Positions 55,626 through 63,239 of a stretch of DNA of 64,000 bases are shown piece after piece. Position numbers and translations under genes: made by a program. Source of the DNA: Aliihoeflea sp023389195 (GTDB lineage: Bacteria > Pseudomonadota > Alphaproteobacteria > Rhizobiales > Rhizobiaceae). The notes beneath the pieces were generated by a model. That model searched no databases. It was given only the letters and a program-made list of their open reading frames with translations, and was not told the DNA's origin. Where the stretch lies: positions 1 to 64,000 of the forward strand of contig JAEWET010000022.1 in NCBI GenBank assembly GCA_023389195.1, written 5' to 3'. Positions within the stretch are counted from its first letter, which is position 1, and each line of letters opens with the position of its first letter.

Positions 55626-55958
55626 TCAGCATTTGCACACGATGGCGTCGAGGGCGGGCCGGCAGATTTCGGGCTCCCCCTGGCAGCAGTCTTCCATGAG
55701 GTAGGCCATCAGGTCGCGAAACCCGGTCATGTCGGCGAAATAGCGAATGACGCGGCTTTCTCGCTGAGACCGGACGAGGCCGGCCGCCGTCAGGATCTTC
55801 AGATGCGCCGAAATCGTATTCTGCACCGCCCCGAGCCGCTCCGCGATCTCGCCGGCGGGAATTCCCGCCGTGCCCGCGCGCACCAAAAGACGAAAGACAT
55901 CGAGCCGCGTTTCCTGGCCGAGCGCGGCCAAGGCCGCCAGCGATCGAAACTTATCCAT
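55626..55958 (-). CDS. arsR: Arsenic-responsive repressor ArsR
   Basis: The 110-residue ArsR/SmtB winged helix protein has helices at IPAGEIAERLGAVQNTISAHLKILTAAGLV. As(III) is probably sensed by C-terminal cysteines Cys91, Cys92 and Cys99, similar in place to the CC-x5-C site of Acidithiobacillus ArsR; Cys108 and Cys110 are extra. It is the first gene of arsR-arsC-acr3-arsC-arsH. The start ATG 55958 has AAGGA about 10 bp upstream and lies within an inverted repeat likely to be its operator. Confidence 0.94.
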   Translation of the reverse strand: MDKFRSLAALAALGQETRLDVFRLLVRAGTAGIPAGEIAERLGAVQNTISAHLKILTAAGLVRSQRESRVIRYFADMTGFRDLMAYLMEDCCQGEPEICRPALDAIVCKC

Positions 55959-55980
55959 ATATCCATCCTTCTCGATATAT
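55957..55980 (-). promoter_or_regulatory. Probable ArsR operator
   Basis: ATATATC (55957-55963) and GATATAT (55974-55980) form a 7-bp inverted repeat with 10 bases between, at the arsR start. The spacing and A/T-rich arms fit ArsR/SmtB operators. It also lies close to the start of the divergent AI-2E family gene. Confidence 0.55.
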
Positions 55981-56058
55981 TCCTATTTTGAATCGAGGAT
56001 GGTGTCAATCGGCCAATCGCGGCTGGACAAGACTGCCGCGACACGCGAGAGATCGGAT

Positions 56059-57186
56059 ATGGACGACATCGCAAGACCTACGACGCCTGCCCGAAAAATG
56101 ACGCGCGCCTCGCTCGGCTGGCGAACGGCGACCGTCGCAGGCGTCGTTCTGGCGATCGGGCTTTGCCTGTTCCTCATCATCTACGCGTCGAGCGGCTTCC
56201 TGCTGCTTTTCGCCGGTATTCTCTTCGCGGTCTTCCTCGATGCCTTCACCACCGGTCTCGGGCGGCTCATGCCGATCCCTCGCGGCTTCAGGCTGGCGAT
56301 CTCGTGCTTCCTGACCAGTGCCGCCGTGATCGGCTTCGTCACCAGCGTCGGCGTCACCGCCGTCTCGCAGACGCCAGACCTGATCCGCACGCTGGAGCGT
56401 GAAATCCGCGGCATCGAGCAGATGCTGCAGGAATACAATGTCGTCGACGTCGTGACGGCGGAGATTACGGATCAGGACATCGACGAGGACGGAAACGGGA
56501 ATGGCGAGACGTCGACGCGATCGAACGGCATCGCGGACTGGCTGCCTGATCCGTCAGGCCTCTTCGGGCAGGTCCGGGCGGCATTCGCGACGACGTTCGG
56601 CGTCATCGGCAATATCGGCGTGATCCTCGTCGTCGGCGTTTTTCTGGCGGCACAGCCGCAACTCTATCGCGACGGCGCCGTGCGCCTCGTCTCGATCGAG
56701 AGCCGGCCGCGCTTTGCCGAAGTTCTCGATGAGATCGGCGTCACGCTGCGGTTCTGGCTCATCGGCCAGTTCGTGACGATGAGCATCATCGGCGTGGTCG
56801 TCTATGCGGCGCTTGCCGCCGTCGGCATGCCGGGAGCCATTCTTCTCGGACTGACGGCCGGCGTCCTCAACTTCATTCCCGTCCTCGGGCCCATTCTTGC
56901 CGGCATCCCCATCATACTCGTCGCCATGTCGCAGGACTGGTGGGTGGTCGGCTACGCGCTCGGCGTCTACTGCGTCGTCCAGTTTCTCGAAGGCAACATC
57001 CTGACGCCGCTGATCCAGCGTCAGGCGGTGAGCCTGCCGCCTGCGCTCATCATGGCGTCGCTGGTTATCATGGGGCTCTTGTTCGGCTTCGTCGGCATCA
57101 TGCTGGCGACGCCGTTCGCCGCCGTCCTGATGGTGCTGGTCAAGCGGCTTTATATCGAGGATGTGCTGGGTGACAGGGCCGGCTGA
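56059..57186 (+). CDS. AI-2E family transporter (PerM/TqsA-like)
   Basis: The 375-residue membrane protein has about eight TM helices. Its family motifs are LNFIPVLGPILAGIPIILVAM and VVQFLEGNILTPLIQRQAVSLPPALI. Family members export small molecules, including autoinducer 2, or act as ion antiporters; the substrate here is unknown. An acidic, Gly/Asn-rich loop near residues 135-155 is unusual. The start is ATG 56059, with GAGA upstream. The 3' end overlaps the MATE gene on the opposite strand by 37 bp. Confidence 0.87.
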   Translation: MDDIARPTTPARKMTRASLGWRTATVAGVVLAIGLCLFLIIYASSGFLLLFAGILFAVFLDAFTTGLGRLMPIPRGFRLAISCFLTSAAVIGFVTSVGVTAVSQTPDLIRTLEREIRGIEQMLQEYNVVDVVTAEITDQDIDEDGNGNGETSTRSNGIADWLPDPSGLFGQVRAAFATTFGVIGNIGVILVVGVFLAAQPQLYRDGAVRLVSIESRPRFAEVLDEIGVTLRFWLIGQFVTMSIIGVVVYAALAAVGMPGAILLGLTAGVLNFIPVLGPILAGIPIILVAMSQDWWVVGYALGVYCVVQFLEGNILTPLIQRQAVSLPPALIMASLVIMGLLFGFVGIMLATPFAAVLMVLVKRLYIEDVLGDRAG

Positions 57187-58565
57187 GGCAGAAACCGTTG
57201 GCGGCCCATCCAGCGGGTGATGAAGAGCACAGCGACAACCGCGAGCCCGACCGACAGGCCGATCCAGATCCCGATACCGTCGAAGCCGAGCGGGAAGGCC
57301 AGCGCCACGCCGAGCGACATGCCGATCGCCCAATAGCCGATCGCGGCATAGATCATCGGCACGGTCGTGTCGTGCAGGCCGCGCAGCATTCCGCGGCCGA
57401 CGGCCTGCGCGCCATCGACGATCTGGAACAGGGCGGCGAGCGCGAGGAAGGTGATCGCCATTTCGATGACCGGCAGGTTGACCGGGTCGTCCATGTCGAT
57501 GAAGGCCCAGATCAGCGCGCGCGGCGCAAGCAGCATGACCAGCGCCACCGCCGCCATGAAGCCGACGCCCAGGACGAAGGCCGTCCAGCCGGCGCGCGTG
57601 ATGCCGTCGCGATCGTTCGCCCCGAAGGCGCGGCCGACGCGCACCGTTGCCGCCTGCCCGAGCCCCATCGGGACCATGAAGGTGATCGAGGCGATCTGGA
57701 TCGCGATCGCGTGGGCGGCGAGCGAAATCGCATCGATCAGGCCCATGAGGAGCGCGGCGGCGTTGAACACCGAGACTTCGAGCGCCAGGACCCCGGCGAT
57801 GGGCAGGCCGAGCCGGACGAGTTCGCGGAAACGCGGCCAGTCGGCGCGCCAGAAGCGGCCGAATATCGCGTAGCGCCGGAACCGGCGATCCATCGTGACC
57901 ACCAGAACCATGCCGGCGAACATCAGCGTGCTCGACGCGGTGGTCGCGATGCCGGCGCCGACGATGCCGAGCGCGGGGAACCCCAGATTGCCGAAGATCA
58001 ACGCCCAGTTTGCGACGACGTTGAAGGTCACCGCACCGACCATCACCACGAGCGCCCAGCCCGGACGCTCCAGCGCGGAGGTGAACGAGCGCAGGACGAT
58101 GTACCAGTAGAAGGGCAGCAGCGCCCATTGCAGCGCGCGCATGTAGTCGGCCGCCAGCGCCGAGAGGTCCGGGTCCTGCCCCATGGCAAGGAGGATCGCC
58201 TCGGTCTGCCAGAGCAGGAACCAGATCGGGATTGCAACGAACAGGCCGACCCACATGCCTTGACGGACGGTGCGGCGCACGTCGCGCACCGAACTCGATT
58301 TTCGCCCCAGTTCGCGCGCCATCATCGGCGACGTCGCGAGAATCAGTCCGAGGCCGAAGATCATCGGTGCGAAATAGACGTTTGAGCCCAGCGTGCCCGC
58401 CGCGAGGGCCGCGGGGCCGACACGGCCCATCATCATGACGTCCGTCGCCGTCATCGCGGTCTGGGCGAGATTGGTGAGCACCATCGGCCAGGCCAGGAGG
58501 AGCATGGCGCGGATTTCGCCCCGCCAGGTGGACAGGGACTTCGGGGCTGGCGCGGACTGAAGCAT
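57150..58565 (-). CDS. MATE family efflux transporter (NorM-like)
   Basis: The 471-residue protein has twelve TM helices in two MatE repeats. WPMVLTNLAQTAMTATDVMMMGRVG and LGLPIAGVLALEVSVFNAAALLMG mark the repeat starts; VPMGLGQAATVRVGRAFGAND is a family signature. It probably exports cationic drugs or metabolites by Na+ or H+ antiport. ATG 58565 is preferred to GTG 58568. It lies 67 bp downstream of msrB on the same strand. Confidence 0.92.
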   Translation of the reverse strand: MLQSAPAPKSLSTWRGEIRAMLLLAWPMVLTNLAQTAMTATDVMMMGRVGPAALAAGTLGSNVYFAPMIFGLGLILATSPMMARELGRKSSSVRDVRRTVRQGMWVGLFVAIPIWFLLWQTEAILLAMGQDPDLSALAADYMRALQWALLPFYWYIVLRSFTSALERPGWALVVMVGAVTFNVVANWALIFGNLGFPALGIVGAGIATTASSTLMFAGMVLVVTMDRRFRRYAIFGRFWRADWPRFRELVRLGLPIAGVLALEVSVFNAAALLMGLIDAISLAAHAIAIQIASITFMVPMGLGQAATVRVGRAFGANDRDGITRAGWTAFVLGVGFMAAVALVMLLAPRALIWAFIDMDDPVNLPVIEMAITFLALAALFQIVDGAQAVGRGMLRGLHDTTVPMIYAAIGYWAIGMSLGVALAFPLGFDGIGIWIGLSVGLAVVAVLFITRWMGRQRFLPQPALSPSTSSI

Positions 58566-58632
58566 CACGGGCCAATAACGCGGTTCGCGCTAGAGGCTAG
58601 GCCCACCGGCGGCAAGCCGTTGGGTCACGTCG

Positions 58633-59151
58633 TCAACCGGCAACCGCCGCCTGCGGCTTGAAGGTCATCGCCACGCCGTTGATGCAGTGGCGCTTGCCGG
58701 TCGGCTGCGGACCATCGTCGAAGATATGGCCCATATGGCCGCCGCAACGCGCGCAATGGCATTCGGTGCGGGTCATGAACAGCGTGTTGTCCTCCTTGGT
58801 GCCGATCGCGTTCGGTTCGGCCTCCCAGAAGCTCGGCCAGCCGGTGCCGGAATCGTACTTTGTTTCCGAAGAATAGACCGCGAGATCGCAGCCCGCGCAG
58901 TGGAACATGCCGGCACGCTTCTCGTCGTTCAGCGGGCTCGTGAAAGCCCGTTCGGTCGCCTCCTCGCGCAGCACCTGGTACTGCATGTCGGAGAGGATCG
59001 AGCGCCATTCGGCCTCGGTCTTCGTCACTTCGAAGTTGCCTTCCGCGGCGGCCATCGCATGGCCGGGCATCAGCCGGTAGAGAAGGCTGCCGCCGAGCGC
59101 CGCGAAGCCGATGGCGCCGGCGCTGCCGTAGAGAAACTGTCTGCGTGTCAT
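58633..59151 (-). CDS. msrB: Peptide-methionine (R)-S-oxide reductase MsrB with Tat signal
   Basis: The 172-residue protein begins MTRRQFLYGSAGAIGFAALGG, a twin-arginine signal (TRRQFL), so the enzyme should fold in the cytoplasm and then work in the periplasm. The MsrB domain (40-165) has the two zinc pairs Cys85/Cys88 and Cys133/Cys136 and the catalytic Cys156 in RHCINGVAM. It repairs methionine-R-sulfoxide in envelope proteins. The start ATG 59151 is chosen because it gives the clean Tat signal; a start at 59211 would bury it. Downstream of the fasciclin gene and its terminator. Confidence 0.93.
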   Translation of the reverse strand: MTRRQFLYGSAGAIGFAALGGSLLYRLMPGHAMAAAEGNFEVTKTEAEWRSILSDMQYQVLREEATERAFTSPLNDEKRAGMFHCAGCDLAVYSSETKYDSGTGWPSFWEAEPNAIGTKEDNTLFMTRTECHCARCGGHMGHIFDDGPQPTGKRHCINGVAMTFKPQAAVAG

Positions 59152-59254
59152 CGGTTCATCTCCTGCGATTGTCAGCACCTTACATGCGGGACCTGGGCAC
59201 GGGGCAATCAATTCGCGTTGAAAGGCACGTCATGCGAGCCACGCGCTCGAAACG

Positions 59255-59306
59255 AAAAGGCCCCGGCCTTCTCGCGGGTGCAGACGCGAACGCGAAAGGC
59301 GGGGCC
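59255..59306 (-). terminator. Terminator after the fasciclin gene
   Basis: A long hairpin, GGCCCC-GCCTT-TCGCG with CGCGA-AAGGC-GGGGCC (59259-59306), has 16 pairs with two single-base bulges. On the - strand it is followed by TTTT at 59258-59255. It lies 62 bp past the fasciclin stop. Confidence 0.7.
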
Positions 59307-59367
59307 AAGTCAGCCGGCGACCGATGCGGGAGCACGGAGGTCGCCGGCCGGTTGCTGAAGACGGTCC

Positions 59368-59928
59368 TTACATCTGGGGCAGCAGCACCGCGTCGATGAC
59401 GTGGATCACGCCGTTCGACTGGTCGACATCGGCGATCGTGACAGTCGCCTCGCCGCCGTTCTCGTCGACGAGAACGATGTTGTCGCCGTCCATCTTCGCC
59501 GTCACGGTGCAACCGCCGACGGTTTCGATGGCGTGCTCGCCGCCATCATCCGAGATCATGGTGCCGATCGCTTCCGACATCGCGTCGGCGGCAACCACGT
59601 GGCAGGTCAGGACCTTGGTGAGCTGCTCCTTGTTCTCCGGCAGCAGGAGGTTGTCGACGGTTCCTTCTGGCAGGGCGGTGAACGCGTCATTGGTGGGCGC
59701 GAAGACGGTGAACGGGCCTTCGCCCTGAAGCGTCTCGGCGAGGCCGGCAGCCTGGACGGCAGCGACCAGCGTGGTGTGATCGGCCGAGTTCATCGCGTTT
59801 TCGACGATGTTCTTGTCGGCGAACATTTCGGCGCCGCCGACCATCGGATTGTCCTGCGCAAGCGCGGAGCCTGCGAGAGCGGACAGGGCGATGGAGCCGG
59901 CGAGAATGGTACGCGTGAAGTTGCGCAT
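59368..59928 (-). CDS. Secreted fasciclin-domain protein
   Basis: The 186-residue protein has a signal peptide, MRNFTRTILAGSIALSALAG, probably cleaved after Ala24, then one FAS1 domain (about 50-185). It contains FTVFAPTNDAFTALPEGTV, LLLPENKEQLTKVLTCHVV and NGVIHVIDAVLLP. FAS1 proteins act in adhesion or at the cell surface. The start ATG 59928 has AGGAGG 8 bp upstream. Its nearness to a SigK-like ECF sigma and RskA-like anti-sigma recalls mycobacterial SigK control of the FAS1 proteins MPT70 and MPT83. Confidence 0.93.
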   Translation of the reverse strand: MRNFTRTILAGSIALSALAGSALAQDNPMVGGAEMFADKNIVENAMNSADHTTLVAAVQAAGLAETLQGEGPFTVFAPTNDAFTALPEGTVDNLLLPENKEQLTKVLTCHVVAADAMSEAIGTMISDDGGEHAIETVGGCTVTAKMDGDNIVLVDENGGEATVTIADVDQSNGVIHVIDAVLLPQM

Positions 59929-59973
59929 GTTCGAAACCTCCTGAATTGGCCCTCTAGCGGGGCGACACCGGGA

Positions 59974-60001
59974 GTCACGAAGGAGCGCGTCAAGAGTTTC
60001 A
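59974..60001 (-). promoter_or_regulatory. Possible ECF-type promoter of the fasciclin gene
   Basis: On the - strand TGAAAC (60001-59996) and CGTGAC (59979-59974) are 16 bp apart. They resemble the GAAC/CGT pattern of many ECF promoters and end 45 bp before the fasciclin start. Weak evidence, since short motifs occur by chance. Confidence 0.3.
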
Positions 60002-60034
60002 GGCCGAATCAAAAAAACGGAGCCAAAAATGAAA

Positions 60035-60057
60035 ATCGGCCGGCAAAGCCGACCGAT
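60035..60057 (-). terminator. Terminator after the small lipoprotein gene
   Basis: ATCGGCCGGC (60035-60044), an AAA loop and GCCGACCGAT (60048-60057) form a 10-bp stem with one mismatch. On the - strand it is followed by a T-rich TTTTCATTTTT. It lies 35 bp past the lipoprotein stop, so the fasciclin gene is probably transcribed separately. Confidence 0.7.
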
Positions 60058-60092
60058 CTTCATGTCTCGAAAGGCCAGGAAGGCCGTTTCGT

Positions 60093-60224
60093 TTATTCGG
60101 CCGGCGCCGTCGTCGCCGGGGGCTCCGTCATGCCGGCCGGCTGATCCGTTCCCGCATCATCCGTGCACGCGGCCATCGCCAGAAGTCCGAAAGCAATCAG
60201 CGGAAACGTCAAAATACGAAACAT
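60093..60224 (-). CDS. Small predicted lipoprotein, 43 residues
   Basis: ATG 60224, with GAGGTGAAGGA just upstream, opens a 43-codon frame. It begins MFRILTFPLIAFGLLAMAAC: a short basic start, a hydrophobic core and a lipobox-like AMAAC with Cys20 as the lipidated residue. The mature 24-residue tail is acidic and rich in Pro, Thr and Ala, and ends at TAA 60093-60095. It resembles no family I know. Good ribosome site, signal features and terminator make it a likely real gene, lying between the anti-sigma and fasciclin genes. It may be a substrate of the local sigma factor's regulon. Confidence 0.72.
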   Translation of the reverse strand: MFRILTFPLIAFGLLAMAACTDDAGTDQPAGMTEPPATTAPAE

Positions 60225-60361
60225 GTCCTTCACCTCAAATTCCATTGCATTCCCTACCCACCACCAAGGTAAGGATCGAGATGAATTTGTCGACCGGAGT
60301 GGGATAAATTCGGATCAATTCTCAAAAGATGACGTGAAGCAACAATCTACTTCGAATTCGA

Positions 60362-61084
60362 TCAGATGCTGCGCAGATCACCAAGAGCGACAACGGCACC
60401 GGTCGGCTGCCCGGTGGGCGAGCCGCCCTCCGGCTCGAGCGATACGGCCAGGACGGCGCCGGCTGCGAACTTCGTGCGCAACTCGTCGGAAGGCCGCACT
60501 TCGAGGTGATCGGCATCCGCGAGCACGCCGAGCGAGGCCGGTGCTTCGTCGCCTTCGATGACCCACAGTTCGAAATCCTGGCCCGCGGCAGCGGCCCCGT
60601 CGAGGCGGGTCAGGCTGATCGTCGCATGCGTCTCGTCGTAGAGCGCCAGATAGCGCACGTCCGTCTCGGGATTTTCGAGCGAGGCGACGAAACGCTGTGA
60701 CGGCGCCTCCTCGCCAGGCGGCTGCAGGTTCCAGCCGACGACCAGCGCCAAGGCGACCACCGAAGCAGCGGCCAGCCCCCGCCAGACCCCGAGACTGTTC
60801 CACCACGAAGCTCCGGCCCGCGGTGCCGGCGCGACGTCGCCCGCGAAGATGCGGCGGTCGAGAGCCTGCTTCAGCGAGGCCGGGGCTTCGAACGGCGCGT
60901 AGAAATCGCCGAGCGGCGACAGCCGCGCCTCCCATTCGTCGACCAGGCGCGCGAACATGATGTCGGCTTCGATGCGACGCGCGACGTCCTGCCGCTCGGA
61001 CGCCGGCAGCACGCCCAGAACGTACTCGGCGGCGAGCGCTTCGTCGCCTCCAAGTTCCGGTTCGTGATGGTCGGTCGGCGTCAT
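60362..61084 (-). CDS. RskA-like anti-sigma factor
   Basis: The 240-residue protein has an N-terminal cytoplasmic anti-sigma part (ALAAEYVLGVLPASERQDVARR), one TM helix near 100-118, and a periplasmic RskA-type C-terminal domain (FELWVIEGDEAPASLGVL). It should hold the ECF sigma factor at the membrane until a periplasmic signal, probably through regulated proteolysis, releases it. The start codon overlaps the sigma factor stop as ATGA, so the two are made together. Confidence 0.88.
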   Translation of the reverse strand: MTPTDHHEPELGGDEALAAEYVLGVLPASERQDVARRIEADIMFARLVDEWEARLSPLGDFYAPFEAPASLKQALDRRIFAGDVAPAPRAGASWWNSLGVWRGLAAASVVALALVVGWNLQPPGEEAPSQRFVASLENPETDVRYLALYDETHATISLTRLDGAAAAGQDFELWVIEGDEAPASLGVLADADHLEVRPSDELRTKFAAGAVLAVSLEPEGGSPTGQPTGAVVALGDLRSI

Positions 61085-61620
61085 CTTTCCAGACAGTCCT
61101 TCAGCTTCATGAGGCTGCGGCGCAGCCAGGTTCGCATCGTGTTCAGCGGCACGCCATGGCGCTCCGCAAGTTCGGCATAGCTCTCACCGACGAGATAGGC
61201 TCCGCGCACTGCGGCGGCCCGGTCGGTGTCCAGTTCTTCAAGGCAAAGATGGATACGCGCGCCCTCGTCGCCGGCAACCGCGAGCGCCTCCGGCCCGGGG
61301 GTGGGGTCGGCGATCTCGGCGGCCTCGTCGAGCCCGGTCTGCTTCATCCGACGCGCCCTGATCCGGTCGATCGAATGATTGCGCGCCACAGCCACCAGCC
61401 ATGAAATCGGACTCAAGTCGGAGACGGCGAAGCGGTCGGCCTTGGTCCATATCTTGACGTAGACTTCCTGCAGCGCTTCCTCGGCTTCGGCCCGATCGTT
61501 CAAGACACGCAGGCACACGCCGAAAAGTTTCGCGCTCGTTTGCCGATAAAGCAAATCGAACGCTGCGCGGTCGCGCATCGAGGTCCTGACGATCAGCTTC
61601 GAGATATCCGGCGGGGTCAT
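61081..61620 (-). CDS. ECF-family RNA polymerase sigma factor (SigK/RpoE-like)
   Basis: The 179-residue protein has region 2 (FDLLYRQTSAKLFGVCLRVLNDRAEAEEALQEVYVKIW, 21-58, and WLVAVARNHSIDRIR) and region 4 (YLVGESYAELAERHGVPLNTMRTWLRRSLMKLKDCL, 142-177). It directs transcription of an envelope-related regulon. The start is ATG 61620; the longer open frame lies in sequence antisense to argB. It pairs with the RskA-like gene, which fits the SigK-type ECF group. Confidence 0.92.
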   Translation of the reverse strand: MTPPDISKLIVRTSMRDRAAFDLLYRQTSAKLFGVCLRVLNDRAEAEEALQEVYVKIWTKADRFAVSDLSPISWLVAVARNHSIDRIRARRMKQTGLDEAAEIADPTPGPEALAVAGDEGARIHLCLEELDTDRAAAVRGAYLVGESYAELAERHGVPLNTMRTWLRRSLMKLKDCLER

Positions 61621-61752
61621 CTGGCACCAAACTAGCGGCCAGGTTCGGTTTTGCAACGCCTGATCGCATTTCCTTTCGGGCGGCGAAGGCGTTTGCCCGT
61701 TCCGACGAATGAAGCTAAACAGCCCCCGCCCCAATATCGTGCGAGGACGCCC

Positions 61753-62649
61753 ATGACCCCCGAGCAGCTCGGAACCGCCGAGGAACAGGCCCGACTCCTG
61801 TCCGCCGCCCTGCCCTACATGCAGCGCTACGAGAACAAGACGGTCGTGGTGAAATATGGCGGCCACGCCATGGGCAATGTCGAACTCGGCCGCGCCTTCG
61901 CACGCGACATCGCGCTCCTGAAGCAATCAGGCGTCAACCCGATCGTCGTTCATGGCGGCGGGCCGCAGATCGGCGCCATGCTCGCCAAGATGGGCATCGA
62001 ATCGAAGTTCGAAGGGGGCCTGCGCGTCACCGATCAGAAGACGGTCGAGATCGTCGAGATGGTCCTTGCCGGCTCCATCAACAAGGAGATCGTCGCGCTC
62101 ATCAATGCCGAGGGCGAGTGGGCGATCGGGCTTTGTGGCAAGGATGGCAACATGGTCTTCGCCGAAAAGGCGCGCAAGACCGTGAAGGACCCCGATTCCA
62201 ACATCGAGCGCGCCATCGATCTCGGCTTCGTCGGCGAGCCGGTCGAGGTCGACCGGACGCTGCTGGACCTTCTCGCCCGCTCCGAGATGATCCCGGTCAT
62301 CGCGCCGGTCGCGCCGGGCCGCGACGGTCATACCTACAACATCAACGCCGACACCTTCGCCGGCGCCATCGCCGGCGCGCTGGGTGCCTCGCGCCTCCTG
62401 TTCCTCACCGACGTTCCGGGCGTTCTCGACAAGGACGAGAACCTCATCGACGAACTGACCGTCAGCCAGGCCCGCCAGCTCATCGCCGACGGCACGATCT
62501 CGGGCGGCATGATCCCCAAGGTTGAAACCTGCATCGAGGCGATCGAACGGGGCGTCGAGGGCGTCGTCATTCTCAATGGCAAGACGCCGCACGCGGTGCT
62601 GCTGGAGCTGTTCACCGAACATGGCGCGGGGACGCTGATCGTGCCGTAG
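61753..62649 (+). CDS. argB: Acetylglutamate kinase
   Basis: The 298-residue amino acid kinase phosphorylates N-acetyl-L-glutamate in arginine synthesis. VVVKYGGHAMGN binds ATP, VHGGGPQIGAML binds acetylglutamate, and GGMIPKVETC with NGKTPHAVLLELFTEHGAGTLIV ends the protein. The start ATG 61753 has GAGGA 8 bp upstream. An in-frame start at 61651 is not supported by the family. It has an arginine-sensitive-type N-terminal helix (EEQARLLSAALPYMQRYENK). Confidence 0.97.
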   Translation: MTPEQLGTAEEQARLLSAALPYMQRYENKTVVVKYGGHAMGNVELGRAFARDIALLKQSGVNPIVVHGGGPQIGAMLAKMGIESKFEGGLRVTDQKTVEIVEMVLAGSINKEIVALINAEGEWAIGLCGKDGNMVFAEKARKTVKDPDSNIERAIDLGFVGEPVEVDRTLLDLLARSEMIPVIAPVAPGRDGHTYNINADTFAGAIAGALGASRLLFLTDVPGVLDKDENLIDELTVSQARQLIADGTISGGMIPKVETCIEAIERGVEGVVILNGKTPHAVLLELFTEHGAGTLIVP

Positions 62650-62662
62650 GCGACATTGCGTT

Positions 62663-62932
62663 ATTGTAGCCCATAAGTGGTTAGACGCAGTTCGAGATCA
62701 AAATGCCAAGGGGCGGATATTGATCCGCATCCGTCGAATGACGCTCGGCAATTTTGAAGATGTCTCCCCGGTCGGCGAAGGCGTGTCGGAGTTGCGTGTG
62801 CACTCAGGCCCGGGATACCGGGTCTATTTCGTGCGGCGCGGTGAGGAACTGATCATCCTTCTCGGTGGCGGCGACGAAAGCTCGCAAACCCGCGATATCG
62901 CTGCCGCAAAGACGCTGGCGAAGACCTTTTGA
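62663..62932 (+). pseudogene. RelE/ParE-family toxin (addiction module killer protein), 5' end eroded
   Basis: The frame reads KWLDAVRDQNAKGRI then RRMTLGNFEDVSPVGEGVSELRVHSGPGYRVYFVRR and DESSQTRDIAAAKTLA. This is the COG3657 RelE-like toxin from mid-helix 1 to the end. The homologous part begins at 62675, but no ATG or GTG precedes it in frame after the stop at 62636-62638. The first canonical start, TTG 62720, would remove helix 1. The usual N-terminal strand before WLD is missing. Either translation starts at the rare ATT 62663, giving 89 residues, or the toxin is dead. It lies just upstream of its intact antitoxin partner. Confidence 0.7.
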
Positions 62933-62942
62933 GGAAAATCAG

Positions 62943-63239
62943 ATGTCGCTTGATCTCAAGCCCTGGGACGCCGCCGATCACCTTAATGACGAGGGGGCGA
63001 TCCTCGCCTATCTCGAGGCGGCTGTCGAAGATGGTGATCCGGCGCTGATCGCGGCTGCCATCGGCGATGTCGCGCGCGCAAAGGGGATGACCGAGGTGGC
63101 CATGGAAGCGGGACTGTCGCGCGAAAGCCTCTACAAGTCACTGAGTGCCGACGGCAACCCATCTTTCGCGACCGTTCTGAAGGTCCTGCGTGCACTCGAT
63201 ATAGACCTGTCATTCAAGCGCCACGTCTCGGCCGCCTAA
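62943..63239 (+). CDS. Antitoxin of a RelE/HigB-like addiction module (COG3636 family)
   Basis: The 98-residue protein has an N-terminal toxin-binding stretch (LKPWDAADHLNDEGAILAYLEAAVEDGDP) and a C-terminal helix-turn-helix (VAMEAGLSRESLYKSLSADGNPSFATVLKVLRAL). It should bind the toxin and repress its own operon. The start ATG 62943 has GAGGA upstream and lies 10 bp after the toxin frame. Its stop overlaps the convergent transporter stop by 4 bp. The antitoxin looks intact although the toxin is not. Confidence 0.9.
   Translation: MSLDLKPWDAADHLNDEGAILAYLEAAVEDGDPALIAAAIGDVARAKGMTEVAMEAGLSRESLYKSLSADGNPSFATVLKVLRALDIDLSFKRHVSAA

Noticed and set aside
60308..60332. A SigK-like promoter (TCATCT and CCGAAT on the - strand) before the small lipoprotein gene
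   Set aside because: The spacer is only 13 bp and the -35 matches poorly with what I recall of the mycobacterial consensus, so it may be chance.
60352..60361. TCGAATTCGA palindrome right after the anti-sigma stop
   Set aside because: A 10-bp palindrome without a T tract or pairing context is expected by chance in this much DNA.
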